Below are positions 1 to 9,448 of a DNA stretch of 64,000 bases, one piece after another. Origin of the DNA: Austwickia chelonae NBRC 105200 (GTDB lineage Bacteria; Actinomycetota; Actinomycetes; Actinomycetales; Dermatophilaceae); contig NZ_BAGZ01000008.1 of the NCBI RefSeq assembly GCF_000298175.1, positions 434,001 to 498,000 on the forward strand, read 5' to 3'. The notes below the pieces were generated by a model that worked only from the letters and a program-made list of their open reading frames with translations, did not search any database and was not told where the DNA came from. A program made the translations under genes and the position numbers. Every line of letters begins with the position of its first letter. Position 1 is the stretch's first letter.

Positions 1-503
1 CAGTCGATGCGGTCCGGGTCGATGATGAGTTCGTCCTCGCCTCCGAACAAGAGGCACGCGGTGACCGCCGTCGACTCGACCTGGGCGATACACACCCTGG
101 GGGCGGAGTTCTCGCCGAATTGGTCGTAACGTACGGCGAAATCCTCCGCCACCTCACGCTGGAGGCTCCATGACCAACCACGGGCACCTTCTCCGCTGAA
201 ACCACGGTAGGCGATGAGAGACGCAGGCAAGGTGGCGTACCTGCGGAGTTCACAACGCGACATGACGCACGCCGGATCCGCAGCGGCGACCGCACGCCAG
301 ATCGCTGCCCAGGCATCCGGGCACCGTGACGGCAACTCCGCCTCGACCCAGGCATGACGGATGCTGGGGATCAAAGGTTCGATACCTTCGACTGCGATGC
401 GCGCCGCGAGTGCCTCTGCGAGTTCGCACCCGGCACGTACGTGTTGTTCGAACGGGTTATCGCGCTCGGCGCGACTGTGCCGCTCACCCGGGTGTGGCTC
501 CAT
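1..503 (-). CDS. Hypothetical protein, ADP-ribosyltransferase-like look, 3' end cut
   Basis: An open frame runs from ATG at 503 leftward off the window, giving 167 residues with no stop. I do not recognise the family firmly. Residues 98-130 carry a YRGF stretch, then GWSWSL and AEDFAVRY. This resembles a pattern seen in prophage-type hypotheticals thought to have an ADP-ribosyltransferase-like fold (Arg in the YRG, then a S-W-S strand). That assignment is inference from pattern memory. It is transcribed in the same direction as recQ, which ends 80 bp upstream of it. Confidence 0.55.
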   Translation of the reverse strand, partial: MEPHPGERHSRAERDNPFEQHVRAGCELAEALAARIAVEGIEPLIPSIRHAWVEAELPSRCPDAWAAIWRAVAAADPACVMSRCELRRYATLPASLIAYRGFSGEGARGWSWSLQREVAEDFAVRYDQFGENSAPRVCIAQVESTAVTACLLFGGEDELIIDPDRID

Positions 504-582
504 GGGCCGACCGTAGCGCTAAGCCTGCCCTTCAGGCGCCCTGCGCGTCATCAGAGCGTGAGTGCAGGGCGCCCGGTCGGTG

Positions 583-2514
583 TCATCGCTCTTCGAGGGC
601 GAGGTGCTGACCTGTCGTGACCTGGTCTTCCAACACGGCGAGGACCTCTTCGCCGTAGTCGGCGAGTTTCTTCGCACCGATGCCATTCACCGCGGCGAGG
701 TCGGCGGACGTCGTCGGGCGAGCATCGACGATGCCGACGAGAGTGGCGTCGGAGAACACCATGTACGGGGCGATCTTCTTCTCCCGGGCGACCGAGGTGC
801 GCCAGGCCCGCAACCGTTCGAAGATCTCCCGGTCCGCGGTGCCGAGGGATGTCGCCGCGCGTGGGGTGGCCGACCTCTCACCGGGGGCAGCCGGGCGGCG
901 GGTGCGTCGCGTCTTCGTAGGCGCGCGGTACACGGCGAGTTCGACGACGGTCTCGCCTCGCAGCACGGCTCCGGCGCCTGGCCCGGGAGTGAGGACGCCG
1001 TAGTCACCGACGGCTTCGACGATGCCACGGGCCAGCAGCTGCCTCAGCGTCGAACGCCACTCGCGTTCGGATAGGTCGGTGCCGATGCCCCACACGGTCA
1101 ACTCGGCATGTCGTGAAGCGCGGGACCGTTCCGACTCCCGGCCGAGCAGGATGTCGATGACCTGCCCTGCGCCGAAATGTTGGTCCCGTTCGCGGTCGAG
1201 ACGGATGAGCGTCGACAGCAGCTTCTGAGCGGCGACCGTGCCGTCCCAGGTCTGGGGTGGTGCGAGACAGGTGTCGCAGTTGCCGCAGGGGGCGGACTCC
1301 TGGCCGAAGTAGCGCAGCAGCTGGACCCGGCGGCAGGTGACGCTCTCGCACAGGGCGAGCATCGCGTCGAGATGGGCGCGGGCATTGCGTTTGAACGTGT
1401 CGTCACCTTCACCGGTGTCGATGAACCGTCGCTGGCTCACTACATCCCCGAGCCCGTACGCCATCCACGCCGTCGCCGGTTGGCCGTCCCGTCCGGCCCG
1501 CCCCGTCTCCTGGTAGTAACCTTCGATGGATTTCGGCAGGTCGAGGTGGGCCACGAAACGTACGTCGGGTTTGTCGATGCCCATCCCGAAGGCGATCGTC
1601 GCGACAACAACGAGCCCGTCCTCCCGGAGGAAACGCTCCTGGTGGTCGCGACGCACCGAGACGTCGAGGCCGGCGTGATAAGGCACGGCCGGGACGCCCT
1701 GTTCGACGAGCCAGGTCGCGGTCTGTTCGACGCTCTTTCGCGACAGGCAGTAGACGATCCCCGACTCGCCGGCGTGTTCGGTGCGGATCAGCGTCAACAG
1801 TTGGTCGCGCGGACGGTCCTTGGGTTCGATGCGGTACTGGATGTTCGGCCGATCGAAACAGGAGACGAAATGCGCGGCCTGGCCGAGGCGGAGGTTCTGG
1901 GTGATCTCCTGGTGTGTGGCTCGGGTCGCGGTCGCGGTGAGTGCGATGCGCGGGACGGCGGGGAAGAGGTCGGCGAGGATTGACAGGCCGAGATAGTCGG
2001 GCCGGAAGTCGTGCCCCCATTGGGAGACGCAGTGGGCCTCGTCGATGGCGAACAACCCGATGTCGGCCCGTCGGAGAAGGTCGACCGTGCGGGGGAGGAC
2101 GAGGCGTTCCGGCGCCAGGTACAACAGGTCCAGATCGCCTGCCAGGAGACGGGACTCGACGGCCCGTTCTTCGCCTGGGGTGAGGGTCGAGTTGAGGAAG
2201 GCCGCCCGGATCCCTACCGCGTCGAGCGCAGCGACCTGATCGGCCATCAGCGCGATGAGCGGGGAGACGACGACTCCGGTGCCCGGTCGTAGCAGTGCGG
2301 GAATCTGATAACAGAGCGATTTGCCGCCACCCGTCGGCATGAGGACCACGGCGTCGCCCCCGGCGGTGACATGATCGATGATCTGTGCCTGTTCGCCGCG
2401 GAAGTTGTCATATCCGAAGACCCGCGAGAGGACGTCCACTGCGCGAGCGTTGTGCGGGAGGTCCTCACCCGCGCTGTCGCCCGGGACCGACGGGGACGGA
2501 AGACGTTCGTTCAT
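583..2514 (-). CDS. recQ: ATP-dependent DNA helicase RecQ
   Basis: A 643-residue superfamily 2 helicase that unwinds DNA 3'-5' in recombination and replication-fork repair. Walker A TGGGKS is at residues 61-66 and the DEAH box at 158-161, followed by the RecQ-specific aromatic-rich loop ([14 protein letters not shown]). The second RecA domain contains GRAGRDGQP. Four zinc-binding cysteines lie near residues 390-420 (C-x5-C, then CGNCDTC). A winged-helix region follows, and a C-terminal HRDC domain covers about 560-635. Length and domain order match bacterial RecQ. The start is the first ATG of the conserved frame. It is divergent from the alpha/beta hydrolase at 2640, so the 125-bp gap should hold both promoters. 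Confidence 0.96.
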   Translation of the reverse strand: MNERLPSPSVPGDSAGEDLPHNARAVDVLSRVFGYDNFRGEQAQIIDHVTAGGDAVVLMPTGGGKSLCYQIPALLRPGTGVVVSPLIALMADQVAALDAVGIRAAFLNSTLTPGEERAVESRLLAGDLDLLYLAPERLVLPRTVDLLRRADIGLFAIDEAHCVSQWGHDFRPDYLGLSILADLFPAVPRIALTATATRATHQEITQNLRLGQAAHFVSCFDRPNIQYRIEPKDRPRDQLLTLIRTEHAGESGIVYCLSRKSVEQTATWLVEQGVPAVPYHAGLDVSVRRDHQERFLREDGLVVVATIAFGMGIDKPDVRFVAHLDLPKSIEGYYQETGRAGRDGQPATAWMAYGLGDVVSQRRFIDTGEGDDTFKRNARAHLDAMLALCESVTCRRVQLLRYFGQESAPCGNCDTCLAPPQTWDGTVAAQKLLSTLIRLDRERDQHFGAGQVIDILLGRESERSRASRHAELTVWGIGTDLSEREWRSTLRQLLARGIVEAVGDYGVLTPGPGAGAVLRGETVVELAVYRAPTKTRRTRRPAAPGERSATPRAATSLGTADREIFERLRAWRTSVAREKKIAPYMVFSDATLVGIVDARPTTSADLAAVNGIGAKKLADYGEEVLAVLEDQVTTGQHLALEER

Positions 2515-2639
2515 GGGAGCCCACGCTAATGGTCGGCCGGGGACGTGAGAGACGACCCCGGCTTCCGGGCCCCCCTGGATTCGCTGATCTGCAGACCTGA
2601 CAGCGGAAAAGGTTAGTTACGGGGTGCTACTGTCCGCCC

Positions 2640-3422
2640 GTGAGTGAACCAGTTTTGCGTCGCTATGTGTATGGAACAGAAGCGAATCCCAACCTTTTCC
2701 TGGTGCACGGTTTGACGGACGCCGGGACGTGCTGGCCCGAAGCCGCAGCCCACTGGGCGGAGGAATGGCAGGTGATCGCCATCGACCAGCGTGGTCACGG
2801 CAGGTCACCGCACTTCGACACGGACGGACTGTCCGACATGTTCACCACCTTCATCGACGACCTGATCGGCGTGCTGGAGGAAGAAGGACCGGGCGTCGTG
2901 ATCGGACACTCCCTGGGCGGCCGGATCGCGGCGGCCACCGCGACCCGCCGACCGGACCTCGTGACCGGCCTGGTCCTGGAAGACCCCGCCCTGACCGACG
3001 GCCCGGTGACCTCCCCGCGACTCACCCGCGACCAGCGACGCTTCCTCGCCGCATTCGACGACGCCGACAGCGCCGCCGAACAGGTGCGGGTTCAGGAAAC
3101 CGCAGGTTGGTCCACCGTGGAGATCGAAGCCTGGGCCGAATGCAAGACCAGGGTCGACCTGCGCATGATCGACCGGCTCGACCTCGGAGACCTCGACGCT
3201 GCGACCGCGTACAACGCCCTCACCGTTCCGACCCTCGTGCTCTACGACGCCGACGGCATGCTGGCCGTACCCCGCGAAGGGATCGACAACCCGCTGGTAC
3301 AGATCGAATATCTCGACGGCGTCGGCCACTGCATCCGGCGCGACGACCCTGCCAGGTTCTACGACATCGTGGACCGATGGCTGGAGAGCAAGCACTCGAC
3401 GGACAGCCCCGTGACGGACTGA
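2640..3422 (+). CDS. Alpha/beta hydrolase
   Basis: A 260-residue alpha/beta-hydrolase fold protein starting at GTG. The oxyanion region is FLVHGLTD (about residues 20-27), followed by DQRGHGRS (about 50-57). The nucleophile elbow is GHSLGG (Ser near residue 90), and the catalytic His is probably in GVGHCIRRDDP near the C-terminus. Substrate is unknown: the fold covers esterases, lipases, haloperoxidases and C-C hydrolases, and the neighbours do not narrow it. There is no signal peptide, so it should be cytoplasmic. It is divergent from recQ. The annotation is secure at fold level only. Confidence 0.9.
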   Translation: MSEPVLRRYVYGTEANPNLFLVHGLTDAGTCWPEAAAHWAEEWQVIAIDQRGHGRSPHFDTDGLSDMFTTFIDDLIGVLEEEGPGVVIGHSLGGRIAAATATRRPDLVTGLVLEDPALTDGPVTSPRLTRDQRRFLAAFDDADSAAEQVRVQETAGWSTVEIEAWAECKTRVDLRMIDRLDLGDLDAATAYNALTVPTLVLYDADGMLAVPREGIDNPLVQIEYLDGVGHCIRRDDPARFYDIVDRWLESKHSTDSPVTD

Positions 3423-3432
3423 TCTCCGGCCC

Positions 3433-3468
3433 GGCCGGGACGCGGTGCCACCACAGCTGCGCCCGGCC
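3433..3468 (+). terminator. Possible hairpin after the hydrolase gene
   Basis: GGCCGGG at 3433-3439 pairs with CCCGGCC at 3462-3468 across a long 22-nt loop. A six-T run lies about 35 bp further on, too far for a classical intrinsic terminator. It sits just after the hydrolase stop, so it could terminate that transcript. This is weak evidence. Confidence 0.3.
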
Positions 3469-3691
3469 ACCACCGGGTGAACCCACCCGAAGAACGATCC
3501 TATTTTTTCTGGTCGTCCTCGTGCGCGTGGCGCAGCCGGGAAGACCCACCGACCGGGCGGACACTGGCCATGACCGACCCGCGTCGCCGCCTGCCCACCC
3601 TCAGGACGGAACCCACCCACAACACCACACACGGGGGAGCGAAGCCACCGCCCGGCAGCGCAGCAGACCACGCCCACACCTGGAGAAACCC

Positions 3692-5125
3692 GTGAACAGA
3701 CGCAGCCTCAGAGCAGCCGTCCCGCTCGGTGCCCTCACCCTCCTCGTCGCCGGGCTCCCGGCCCCGACAGCACAGGCCGAACCCGCAAACCCTGACGAAC
3801 GGCCACGAATCCTCCAGGACCAGGGCGACGGCAAAGGCTCCGACGGACTCCACCCCCAATGGGGCGTGACCCCGGCCCCCGGGCAGGACTGCCCGGCCAA
3901 CTCGACCAAACTCCCCACCCTGATCGGCGCGGAGAACTTCGAGAACCCCACCTCGACCCTGTTCGAGATCACCGGTATGACGACCACCACCGGCACCACC
4001 GGACACCACCAACAACACATCGGACAGGTCGGTGCCCCCGACGCCACCCTGCTCCGCACCCGCGTCCTGACCACCGGTCACAACCGGATCTACGTGAAAT
4101 TCGACGTCCGAGGAGACTTCGGCCGTCGAGAGATCGCCGTGGCCCCGAACAATGCCTCCGGCGGATGGGTCGTCACCCCCGCCGCCTCTGCAGACCCGCC
4201 GGCCGCCCCGGACACCTGGCGCACCGTCCGGATGGACCTCACCGACGGAGCCAACGAAGGCGCCTGGAAGAACGACCTCAAGATCCAATGGCTCCGTAAA
4301 CAACAGACCGCCAGCACCGTCGACATCGACAACATCGAGATCTACCAGTGCACACCGGCACCGGTCGGCGAACCCGGCGATTTCAACGGCGACGGTTTCG
4401 CCGACGCAGTCTTCGCCATGCACGGCGGCGAACTGATCCTCGGCGCAGGAAGCCCGATCACCCCGAACTCGCTGTGGCTCGGCGGAGTCGGCTGGAACAC
4501 CATGACCTGGATCGGATCCGTCGGCGACACCAACGGCGACCGATTCACCGACCTGCTGGCCCGCACCTCCACCGGAGACCTCCTCGCCTACTACGGCGAC
4601 GGCGTACGCGGCTTCACCGGCTCACGCAAGATCGGCAACGGCTGGCAGTCGATGACCTCGATCATCCCGGTCGGCGATGTCAACGGCGACGGACGTCAGG
4701 ACCTCATCGCCCGCGACCAGGCCGGAACCATGCGCCTCTACTCCTTCCGAACCGACGGCGGACTCGAAGGAGGCAAGGTCGTCGGCTCCGGATGGAACAG
4801 CTTCCAGGACGTGGTCGGTATCCGCACCTCCACGAAACCAGGCATACCCACCCGGCTGTACGCCGTGGACGCCCACGGCGACCTCAAGTCCTACACGGTG
4901 TCCTCGTCCGGTGCGATGACCGGCTGGGGCAAACGCGTCGGCAACGGCTGGGGATTCCGCGCCATCACCAGCGTGGGCGACTTCGACGGCGACGGCCTCG
5001 ACGACATCCTCGCCGTCGCCGACGACGGCACCGCCTACGTGTACCCGACCCGAGGCGACGGACAGTGGAAGCCGACCCTGAAGATCCCCGAGAAGATCTG
5101 GAACGGAGCCAAACTGATCGGCTGA
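3692..5125 (+). CDS. Secreted FG-GAP/VCBS repeat protein
   Basis: A 477-residue exported protein. I place the start at GTG 3692, preceded by GGAGA at a good distance. The frame is open further upstream, but only this start gives a Sec signal peptide (NRRS, then a hydrophobic core, cleavage near TAQA-EP). The middle (about residues 65-215) looks like a beta-sandwich with a carbohydrate-module flavour. The C-terminal half has at least four FG-GAP-type calcium-loop repeats: DFNGDGFAD, DTNGDRFTD, DVNGDGRQD and DFDGDGLDD. These usually form a beta-propeller used for adhesion or sugar/protein binding outside the cell. Partner and substrate are unknown. It is monocistronic or shares a transcript with the deaminase 49 bp downstream. 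Confidence 0.85.
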   Translation: MNRRSLRAAVPLGALTLLVAGLPAPTAQAEPANPDERPRILQDQGDGKGSDGLHPQWGVTPAPGQDCPANSTKLPTLIGAENFENPTSTLFEITGMTTTTGTTGHHQQHIGQVGAPDATLLRTRVLTTGHNRIYVKFDVRGDFGRREIAVAPNNASGGWVVTPAASADPPAAPDTWRTVRMDLTDGANEGAWKNDLKIQWLRKQQTASTVDIDNIEIYQCTPAPVGEPGDFNGDGFADAVFAMHGGELILGAGSPITPNSLWLGGVGWNTMTWIGSVGDTNGDRFTDLLARTSTGDLLAYYGDGVRGFTGSRKIGNGWQSMTSIIPVGDVNGDGRQDLIARDQAGTMRLYSFRTDGGLEGGKVVGSGWNSFQDVVGIRTSTKPGIPTRLYAVDAHGDLKSYTVSSSGAMTGWGKRVGNGWGFRAITSVGDFDGDGLDDILAVADDGTAYVYPTRGDGQWKPTLKIPEKIWNGAKLIG

Positions 5126-5174
5126 CCGCGGTCGACCGGCACCACGGCACCGACGCGAAGTAGGGTGACCCGTC

Positions 5175-5621
5175 ATGGCACCGCACTCGCAGGTCCCCGA
5201 CTGGGACGACTACTTCCTCGGCATCGCCGACGCCGTCTCCGCGCGGGCCAAATGCCGCCGGCGCAAGGTCGGCGCGGTGCTGGTCATCGACCGTCGCATC
5301 ATCGCGACCGGATACAACGGCGCCGCACCAGGCGAGGCCGACTGCCTCGACGGAGCCTGCCCCCGAGGACGGTTGGGTTACGACGAGATACCCGGACTGG
5401 GCGATTACGACCGCCCGGGCACCCCCGGCTTCTGTATCGCCATCCACGCCGAGGTCAACGCCTTGCTCTTCGCGACCCGGGACACCAAGGGCGCCACCGC
5501 GTACATCACCGATCCGCCCTGCCCGGGATGTCGCAAGGCGCTCGCCGCCGCCGGCATCGTCCGTGCCGTCTGGCCCGAAGGACAGTACGACCGGCCCGGA
5601 CTCACCTGCTGGAGCTCCTGA
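5175..5621 (+). CDS. dCMP deaminase-family protein
   Basis: A 148-residue zinc-dependent cytidine/deoxycytidylate deaminase fold protein. The first zinc motif is HAEVNAL (His ligand and proton-shuttle Glu, about residues 91-97). The second is PCPGC (about 115-119), followed by the usual small C-terminal domain. The N-terminal WDDYFLGIADAVSARAKC and the VGAVLV strand are typical of the dCMP/ComEB group. Expected reaction: dCMP to dUMP plus ammonia for thymidylate supply, though members of this family also act on other pyrimidines or are uncharacterised. Start ATG 5175. It lies 49 bp after the FG-GAP gene and 118 bp before the oxidoreductase. Confidence 0.85.
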   Translation: MAPHSQVPDWDDYFLGIADAVSARAKCRRRKVGAVLVIDRRIIATGYNGAAPGEADCLDGACPRGRLGYDEIPGLGDYDRPGTPGFCIAIHAEVNALLFATRDTKGATAYITDPPCPGCRKALAAAGIVRAVWPEGQYDRPGLTCWSS

Positions 5622-5739
5622 CCGGGCCGGAGGAGGACCTTGGTCATGCCGTCGAGGGAGACGTCCGACATAGTCTGACCGGGTTCGTATCCACCTGGCG
5701 TGGGCCTCGGAGCGCGCCAGCCCAGCAGCCGGATAGGAC

Positions 5740-8268
5740 ATGACCACTCCTGAAGATCCGGGAGCCTCGGCGAAGAGCGAAGGGTCGGCCGACCCCTTCG
5801 TCACCGAGTACGAGTTGCTCCGTCGCCGTATGCGACTCGATCCTGACCTGTTCACCCAGGTGGCGGCGATCCCCGGCTGCGAATCCCTGGTCGACGCACT
5901 CCAGCAGGACGACATCGGACAGGAACTCACCCACCGGCTGTGGGACGTCCTGTTGGTCGACGACGCGAACAGCAGATCGCTCATGCACTTCCTGTGGGTG
6001 TCGACCCTGCCCTGCAAGAAACGTTTCATCAGGGGGTTGGACAGATATCTCTCCGGCCCGTACCCCATGTTCGCCGGACTCTCCCGGAAATGGCCGGGCG
6101 GGAACTCCATCCCCCCGTACGTACGGGACGCCACCGAACGGGTCGGTGATTTCGAGATGGTGGACCAGGGCTACCTGGGCTACCTGAAAGTGGGATACAC
6201 CGAACGCGAGGTCGAACTCCTGGTGTGGTTGGAGGCTTTGCGCGACCGGCAGTGCAGCGATCGCCCCTGCCAGGTCGGCGGGCGGACTACGGCGTCCCGG
6301 CTCGGTCGGCCACCCGCCACCGCAGGGGGTTGCCCTCTGCAGGTGCATATCCCCGAGGTCCTGGCCCTCGTCGGACGAGGACATTTCCACGAGGCCTTCG
6401 AATTGGTCGAGTCGTGCCATCCGTTGCCGGATCTCACCGGTCTGACCTGCCCGCAGGACGAGCACTGCCGCGGGGCCTGCATCTACGGTGCTCCGATCCC
6501 GATCGGTCAGCTGGAGGCCTTCCTCCCGGCCCGGGCACGCCTGCACAACCGCCGGGAGGGCGGTTCGGCAACCGTACCCGACCCCTGGACCGTGGCGCGT
6601 CGTCCTCCGGTCGCAGTGGTCGGCTCGGGACCTTCCGGGTTGATCCACGCCTATCTGCTCGCGGCGCGCGGATATCCGGTGGCTGTCTTCGAGGCCTTGC
6701 CCGACCTCGGCGGCACCCTGCGCTACCGGATCCCGGAGTTCAGGCTGCCCCGCCACCTGATCGACGACATCGTCGGGCGGATCACCGCGCTGGGGGGTCG
6801 CTTCATCCCTGATTTCGTGGTCGGCCGGTCCGCCTCGGTGCAGGATCTGCGGGCAGCCGGTTACTGGCGTGTCGTCCCGAGCAGCGCCTCCGATGGTCCT
6901 CGTTTCCCCGATGTCCCCGGGGTTCGGCTTCCCGGGATCCTCAGCGCCGACGAATTCCTGCTCCGGACGAATCTGACCGGAGGCCCGTATCCCGCCGGAC
7001 GGCGGGATCTCGATCTGCGCGGGGAACAGACGGTGGTGATCGGGGACGGGGACATGGCTCTCGACGTGGCCCGCACGGTGCGACGTCTCGGCGGTGAGGC
7101 CATGGTCGTCCGTGAGGACGTGTGCGACCCCTCCCGGAACATCGAGCTCCGGTATGCGGTGGAGGAAGGCGTCCGGTTACGCGCCGAGGCCGCCGTGACC
7201 GGTTTCGTACCAGGAGAGGACGGCGCGGTAGCGGGGGTCGAGGTGTGCTCGAGCCGGTCGATTCCGGCGAGGCAGGTGCTTCCCGCCGGTCTGGTCGTCG
7301 TGGCGCTGGGTGGTTCGGTCGGTCCCGATGCCGCGGTCGCTGCCGGGGCTGCCCGCACTGCGGCGGAGGATCTTCTGGAGCGGGCCGATGTGCAGGTCGA
7401 CGATGTCGCCGATCGGGTGTGTCGGGCCGCCGAGTTCACCGATCTGGCGCAGCACCCGCATCGGGTGATCGCCCGTCGGGTGCTCGCGGGTGGTTTCGTC
7501 GAAGTGGAGCTGACGGCTCCGCTGGTCGCCAGGGCAGCACTGCCTGGCCAGTTCGTCCGGGTGCGGGCTGGTGTCGGAGACGAGCTGGTCCCGTTGTCCT
7601 TGGCGGACTGGGACGTCCTGCGAGGCACGGTCACCCTGGTCGTCCGGGAGAGGAGGGGCGGTGAGGGCGTCCTCGCGGCGATGCGGGTGGGGGAGGAGCT
7701 CGCCGGGTTGGCCGGTCCGTTGGGGCGGGCCACCGGTTTCGACCGTCAGGACGGCGGGGGCCTGCTCGTCGTGGTGGCCGGTGGTGGTGCGCCACGGGTG
7801 CATGCGGTGGTGCGTGCCTGTCTGCGGGTGGGGCGCCGGGTCCATCTGGTGGTGTCGGGGGAGGACGGGTGTTCGGTGTGGACCGGGCCGGGGAGTCCTT
7901 TCGACCGGTTGCGCGGGGAGTTCTCGGAGCGTCTGGTCGTGTGGTCGTGCGGTACCGCCGGGTCGCGTCCTCGGCGGGAGGTCGTGGAGTCCTTGCTGGT
8001 TGGGAAGGGCCCCATCGCCGGGGTTCTGGCCGCAGGGCCGTCGTTCTTCCTGCGTTCGGTGGCCGAACAGTGTCGATCGTGGGGGGTGCCCTGTTCGGTG
8101 GTCGTGAACTCGACGGTGGTGGATGCTACCGGTACCTGCGGTGCCTGCCTGGTGCCGATGTCTCAGGAGGGGGAGTCGTCGTGGTGTCGTGCGTGTGTCG
8201 ACGGTCCTGAGATGGACGGTCATCTGATTGATTGGGATCGTTTCCTGCCCCGTTGCCCGCGGGGGTGA
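5740..8268 (+). CDS. Fused GltD-like / PyrK-like flavin-FeS oxidoreductase
   Basis: An 842-residue fusion. Residues 1-165 are an extension I do not recognise. Residues about 167-265 resemble the N-terminal Fe-S domain of glutamate-synthase small subunit/NfnB (GCPLQVHIPE, then TCPQDEHCRGAC). Residues 288-545 are a two-dinucleotide-fold flavoprotein (VVGSGPSG for FAD, VVIGDGDMALDVAR for NADPH). From about 565 a ferredoxin-reductase-like PyrK/NfnA module follows. The C-terminus carries CGACLV and WCRACVDGPEMDGH, cysteines expected to bind a [2Fe-2S] cluster. Together these are the two halves of an NfnAB/sulfide-dehydrogenase type transhydrogenase. Known fusions I recall run PyrK then GltD, so this order is reversed. 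Role (NADPH/NADH/ferredoxin electron transfer) is inferred. Confidence 0.85.
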   Translation: MTTPEDPGASAKSEGSADPFVTEYELLRRRMRLDPDLFTQVAAIPGCESLVDALQQDDIGQELTHRLWDVLLVDDANSRSLMHFLWVSTLPCKKRFIRGLDRYLSGPYPMFAGLSRKWPGGNSIPPYVRDATERVGDFEMVDQGYLGYLKVGYTEREVELLVWLEALRDRQCSDRPCQVGGRTTASRLGRPPATAGGCPLQVHIPEVLALVGRGHFHEAFELVESCHPLPDLTGLTCPQDEHCRGACIYGAPIPIGQLEAFLPARARLHNRREGGSATVPDPWTVARRPPVAVVGSGPSGLIHAYLLAARGYPVAVFEALPDLGGTLRYRIPEFRLPRHLIDDIVGRITALGGRFIPDFVVGRSASVQDLRAAGYWRVVPSSASDGPRFPDVPGVRLPGILSADEFLLRTNLTGGPYPAGRRDLDLRGEQTVVIGDGDMALDVARTVRRLGGEAMVVREDVCDPSRNIELRYAVEEGVRLRAEAAVTGFVPGEDGAVAGVEVCSSRSIPARQVLPAGLVVVALGGSVGPDAAVAAGAARTAAEDLLERADVQVDDVADRVCRAAEFTDLAQHPHRVIARRVLAGGFVEVELTAPLVARAALPGQFVRVRAGVGDELVPLSLADWDVLRGTVTLVVRERRGGEGVLAAMRVGEELAGLAGPLGRATGFDRQDGGGLLVVVAGGGAPRVHAVVRACLRVGRRVHLVVSGEDGCSVWTGPGSPFDRLRGEFSERLVVWSCGTAGSRPRREVVESLLVGKGPIAGVLAAGPSFFLRSVAEQCRSWGVPCSVVVNSTVVDATGTCGACLVPMSQEGESSWCRACVDGPEMDGHLIDWDRFLPRCPRG

Positions 8269-8312
8269 TCTCGGCGCCGACGTCCTGTCAGGGAGGCACC
8301 TTCAGTGTTCAG

Positions 8313-9113
8313 TCAGTGGCGGGCGATCCGGGAGATCCCGGTGGGGGGGTGCTGTGGCGCGGACGGAGGATGGGGCAGGACGACGCGTTGCGACCGGTGT
8401 TCGTCCTGGGTGAGGGCGAAGAAGCGGGCAGCGAAGGGGGCCCAGTGAGCGGCGAGTTCGCGGTCGTGTTCGTGGGCTTCCCGGGTGATTTCTGCAGGGG
8501 TGGGCAGTCCTTCTGCGGTCGGTTGTTCGTCGTGTCCCCATCGTCGGACGACGGTGTCATCGGCTTCGGGGTGTCCTTGGACGCCCCAGGCGGTGTCGCG
8601 GTATCGGGCGATCTGGATGTGTCCGGTGTCATCGGTGGCGAGGACGACGGTGTGTTCGGGGGCGTCGGTGACGGTGTCGCTGTTCCAGTGCAGGAGCTGG
8701 GTTCCTCGGTGGAGGGTCTGGGACAGGGGGTCGTCGGCTGCGGCTGCGGTGAGGGAGACGGGACGGACGCCGCGGCGTGGGCCTTGCGGGTGGGGGGCTA
8801 CCTGGCCGCCGAGGGCGAGGGCGGCGAGTTGGTGTCCCAGGCAGATCCCGAGGAAGGGAACGGCGTGGGCGACGGCTTGCGCGATGAGATGTTTAGTGCC
8901 GACCAGCCAGGGGTAGTGGAGATCGTCATGTGCACTCATGGCGCCGCCGAGGACGATGTATCCGCTGTGCTCGCTGAGGTGCGTGGGCACTTGGTCGCCG
9001 GCGTGGCAGCGTCGGATATCGAGGTCGGTGTGTGCTTCACCGGCCCAGGTGATGAGCCGTCCCGGAGGGCATTCCTCCTCGTGCTCGATGACGAGGACGG
9101 GGAGTGACTGCAT
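8313..9113 (-). CDS. Class I glutamine amidotransferase (GMP synthase-like)
   Basis: A 266-residue stand-alone GATase1 domain protein. The nucleophile Cys is in GICLGHQLAA (about residues 91-100), and the His-Glu pair is in GVQGHPEAD (about 180-188). ILGGAMSAHDD near residue 55 is the usual oxyanion strand. Proteins of this group hydrolyse glutamine or act on gamma-glutamyl compounds; stand-alone members are often annotated GMP synthase-like without proof, and the substrate is unknown here. It is convergent with the oxidoreductase, ending 44 bp after that gene. Start ATG at 9113. Confidence 0.88.
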   Translation of the reverse strand: MQSLPVLVIEHEEECPPGRLITWAGEAHTDLDIRRCHAGDQVPTHLSEHSGYIVLGGAMSAHDDLHYPWLVGTKHLIAQAVAHAVPFLGICLGHQLAALALGGQVAPHPQGPRRGVRPVSLTAAAADDPLSQTLHRGTQLLHWNSDTVTDAPEHTVVLATDDTGHIQIARYRDTAWGVQGHPEADDTVVRRWGHDEQPTAEGLPTPAEITREAHEHDRELAAHWAPFAARFFALTQDEHRSQRVVLPHPPSAPQHPPTGISRIARH

Positions 9114-9389
9114 AGGAGCACCTTAGGGAATCTGCAGTGGGTGGCGGTGGACCTGAGATCGACTCGACGTTCACTTACGGCCATACTGTTAAGGAGATGT
9201 GTCCAGGAGGGGCGTATCGGTGCAGTTCACGTGCTTGTCGTAGGTAAAAGTGAAAAGCGGCACGTCGGTGCGACGAATCGGCCGGGGGTCGGCTGCCCTG
9301 TGCGGCAGACCGGTCAGGGCGATGGTTGTGACCGTTCGATGTCAAAAGGCTCGGGAAAGCGCGCCATGCGTCGATAAGGACTGCGGAAC

Positions 9390-9425
9390 GTGGCGGGCGG
9401 CGGAGGAGGGGCCGCCGCCCGCCAC
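9390..9425 (-). terminator. Hairpin terminator of the oleate hydratase gene
   Basis: A perfect 14-bp stem (9390-9403 with 9412-9425, GTGGCGGGCGGCGG and complement) with an 8-nt loop. It lies 24 bp beyond the oleate hydratase stop. It has no U-tract on either strand, which is common in high-GC actinobacteria. Confidence 0.75.
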
Positions 9426-9448
9426 GGACCGTTCCTCGGCCCGGGGGC

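Noticed and set aside
2729-3691. Upstream extension of the FG-GAP protein frame
   Set aside because: The extension is an out-of-frame shadow of the hydrolase gene; the signal peptide and GGAGA fix the start at 3692.
5644-6756. 370-residue minus-strand frame
   Set aside because: Antisense to the fused oxidoreductase and extends into its promoter; no recognisable domain.
8232-9107. 291-residue plus-strand frame
   Set aside because: Antisense of the glutamine amidotransferase, whose catalytic motifs prove the minus strand.
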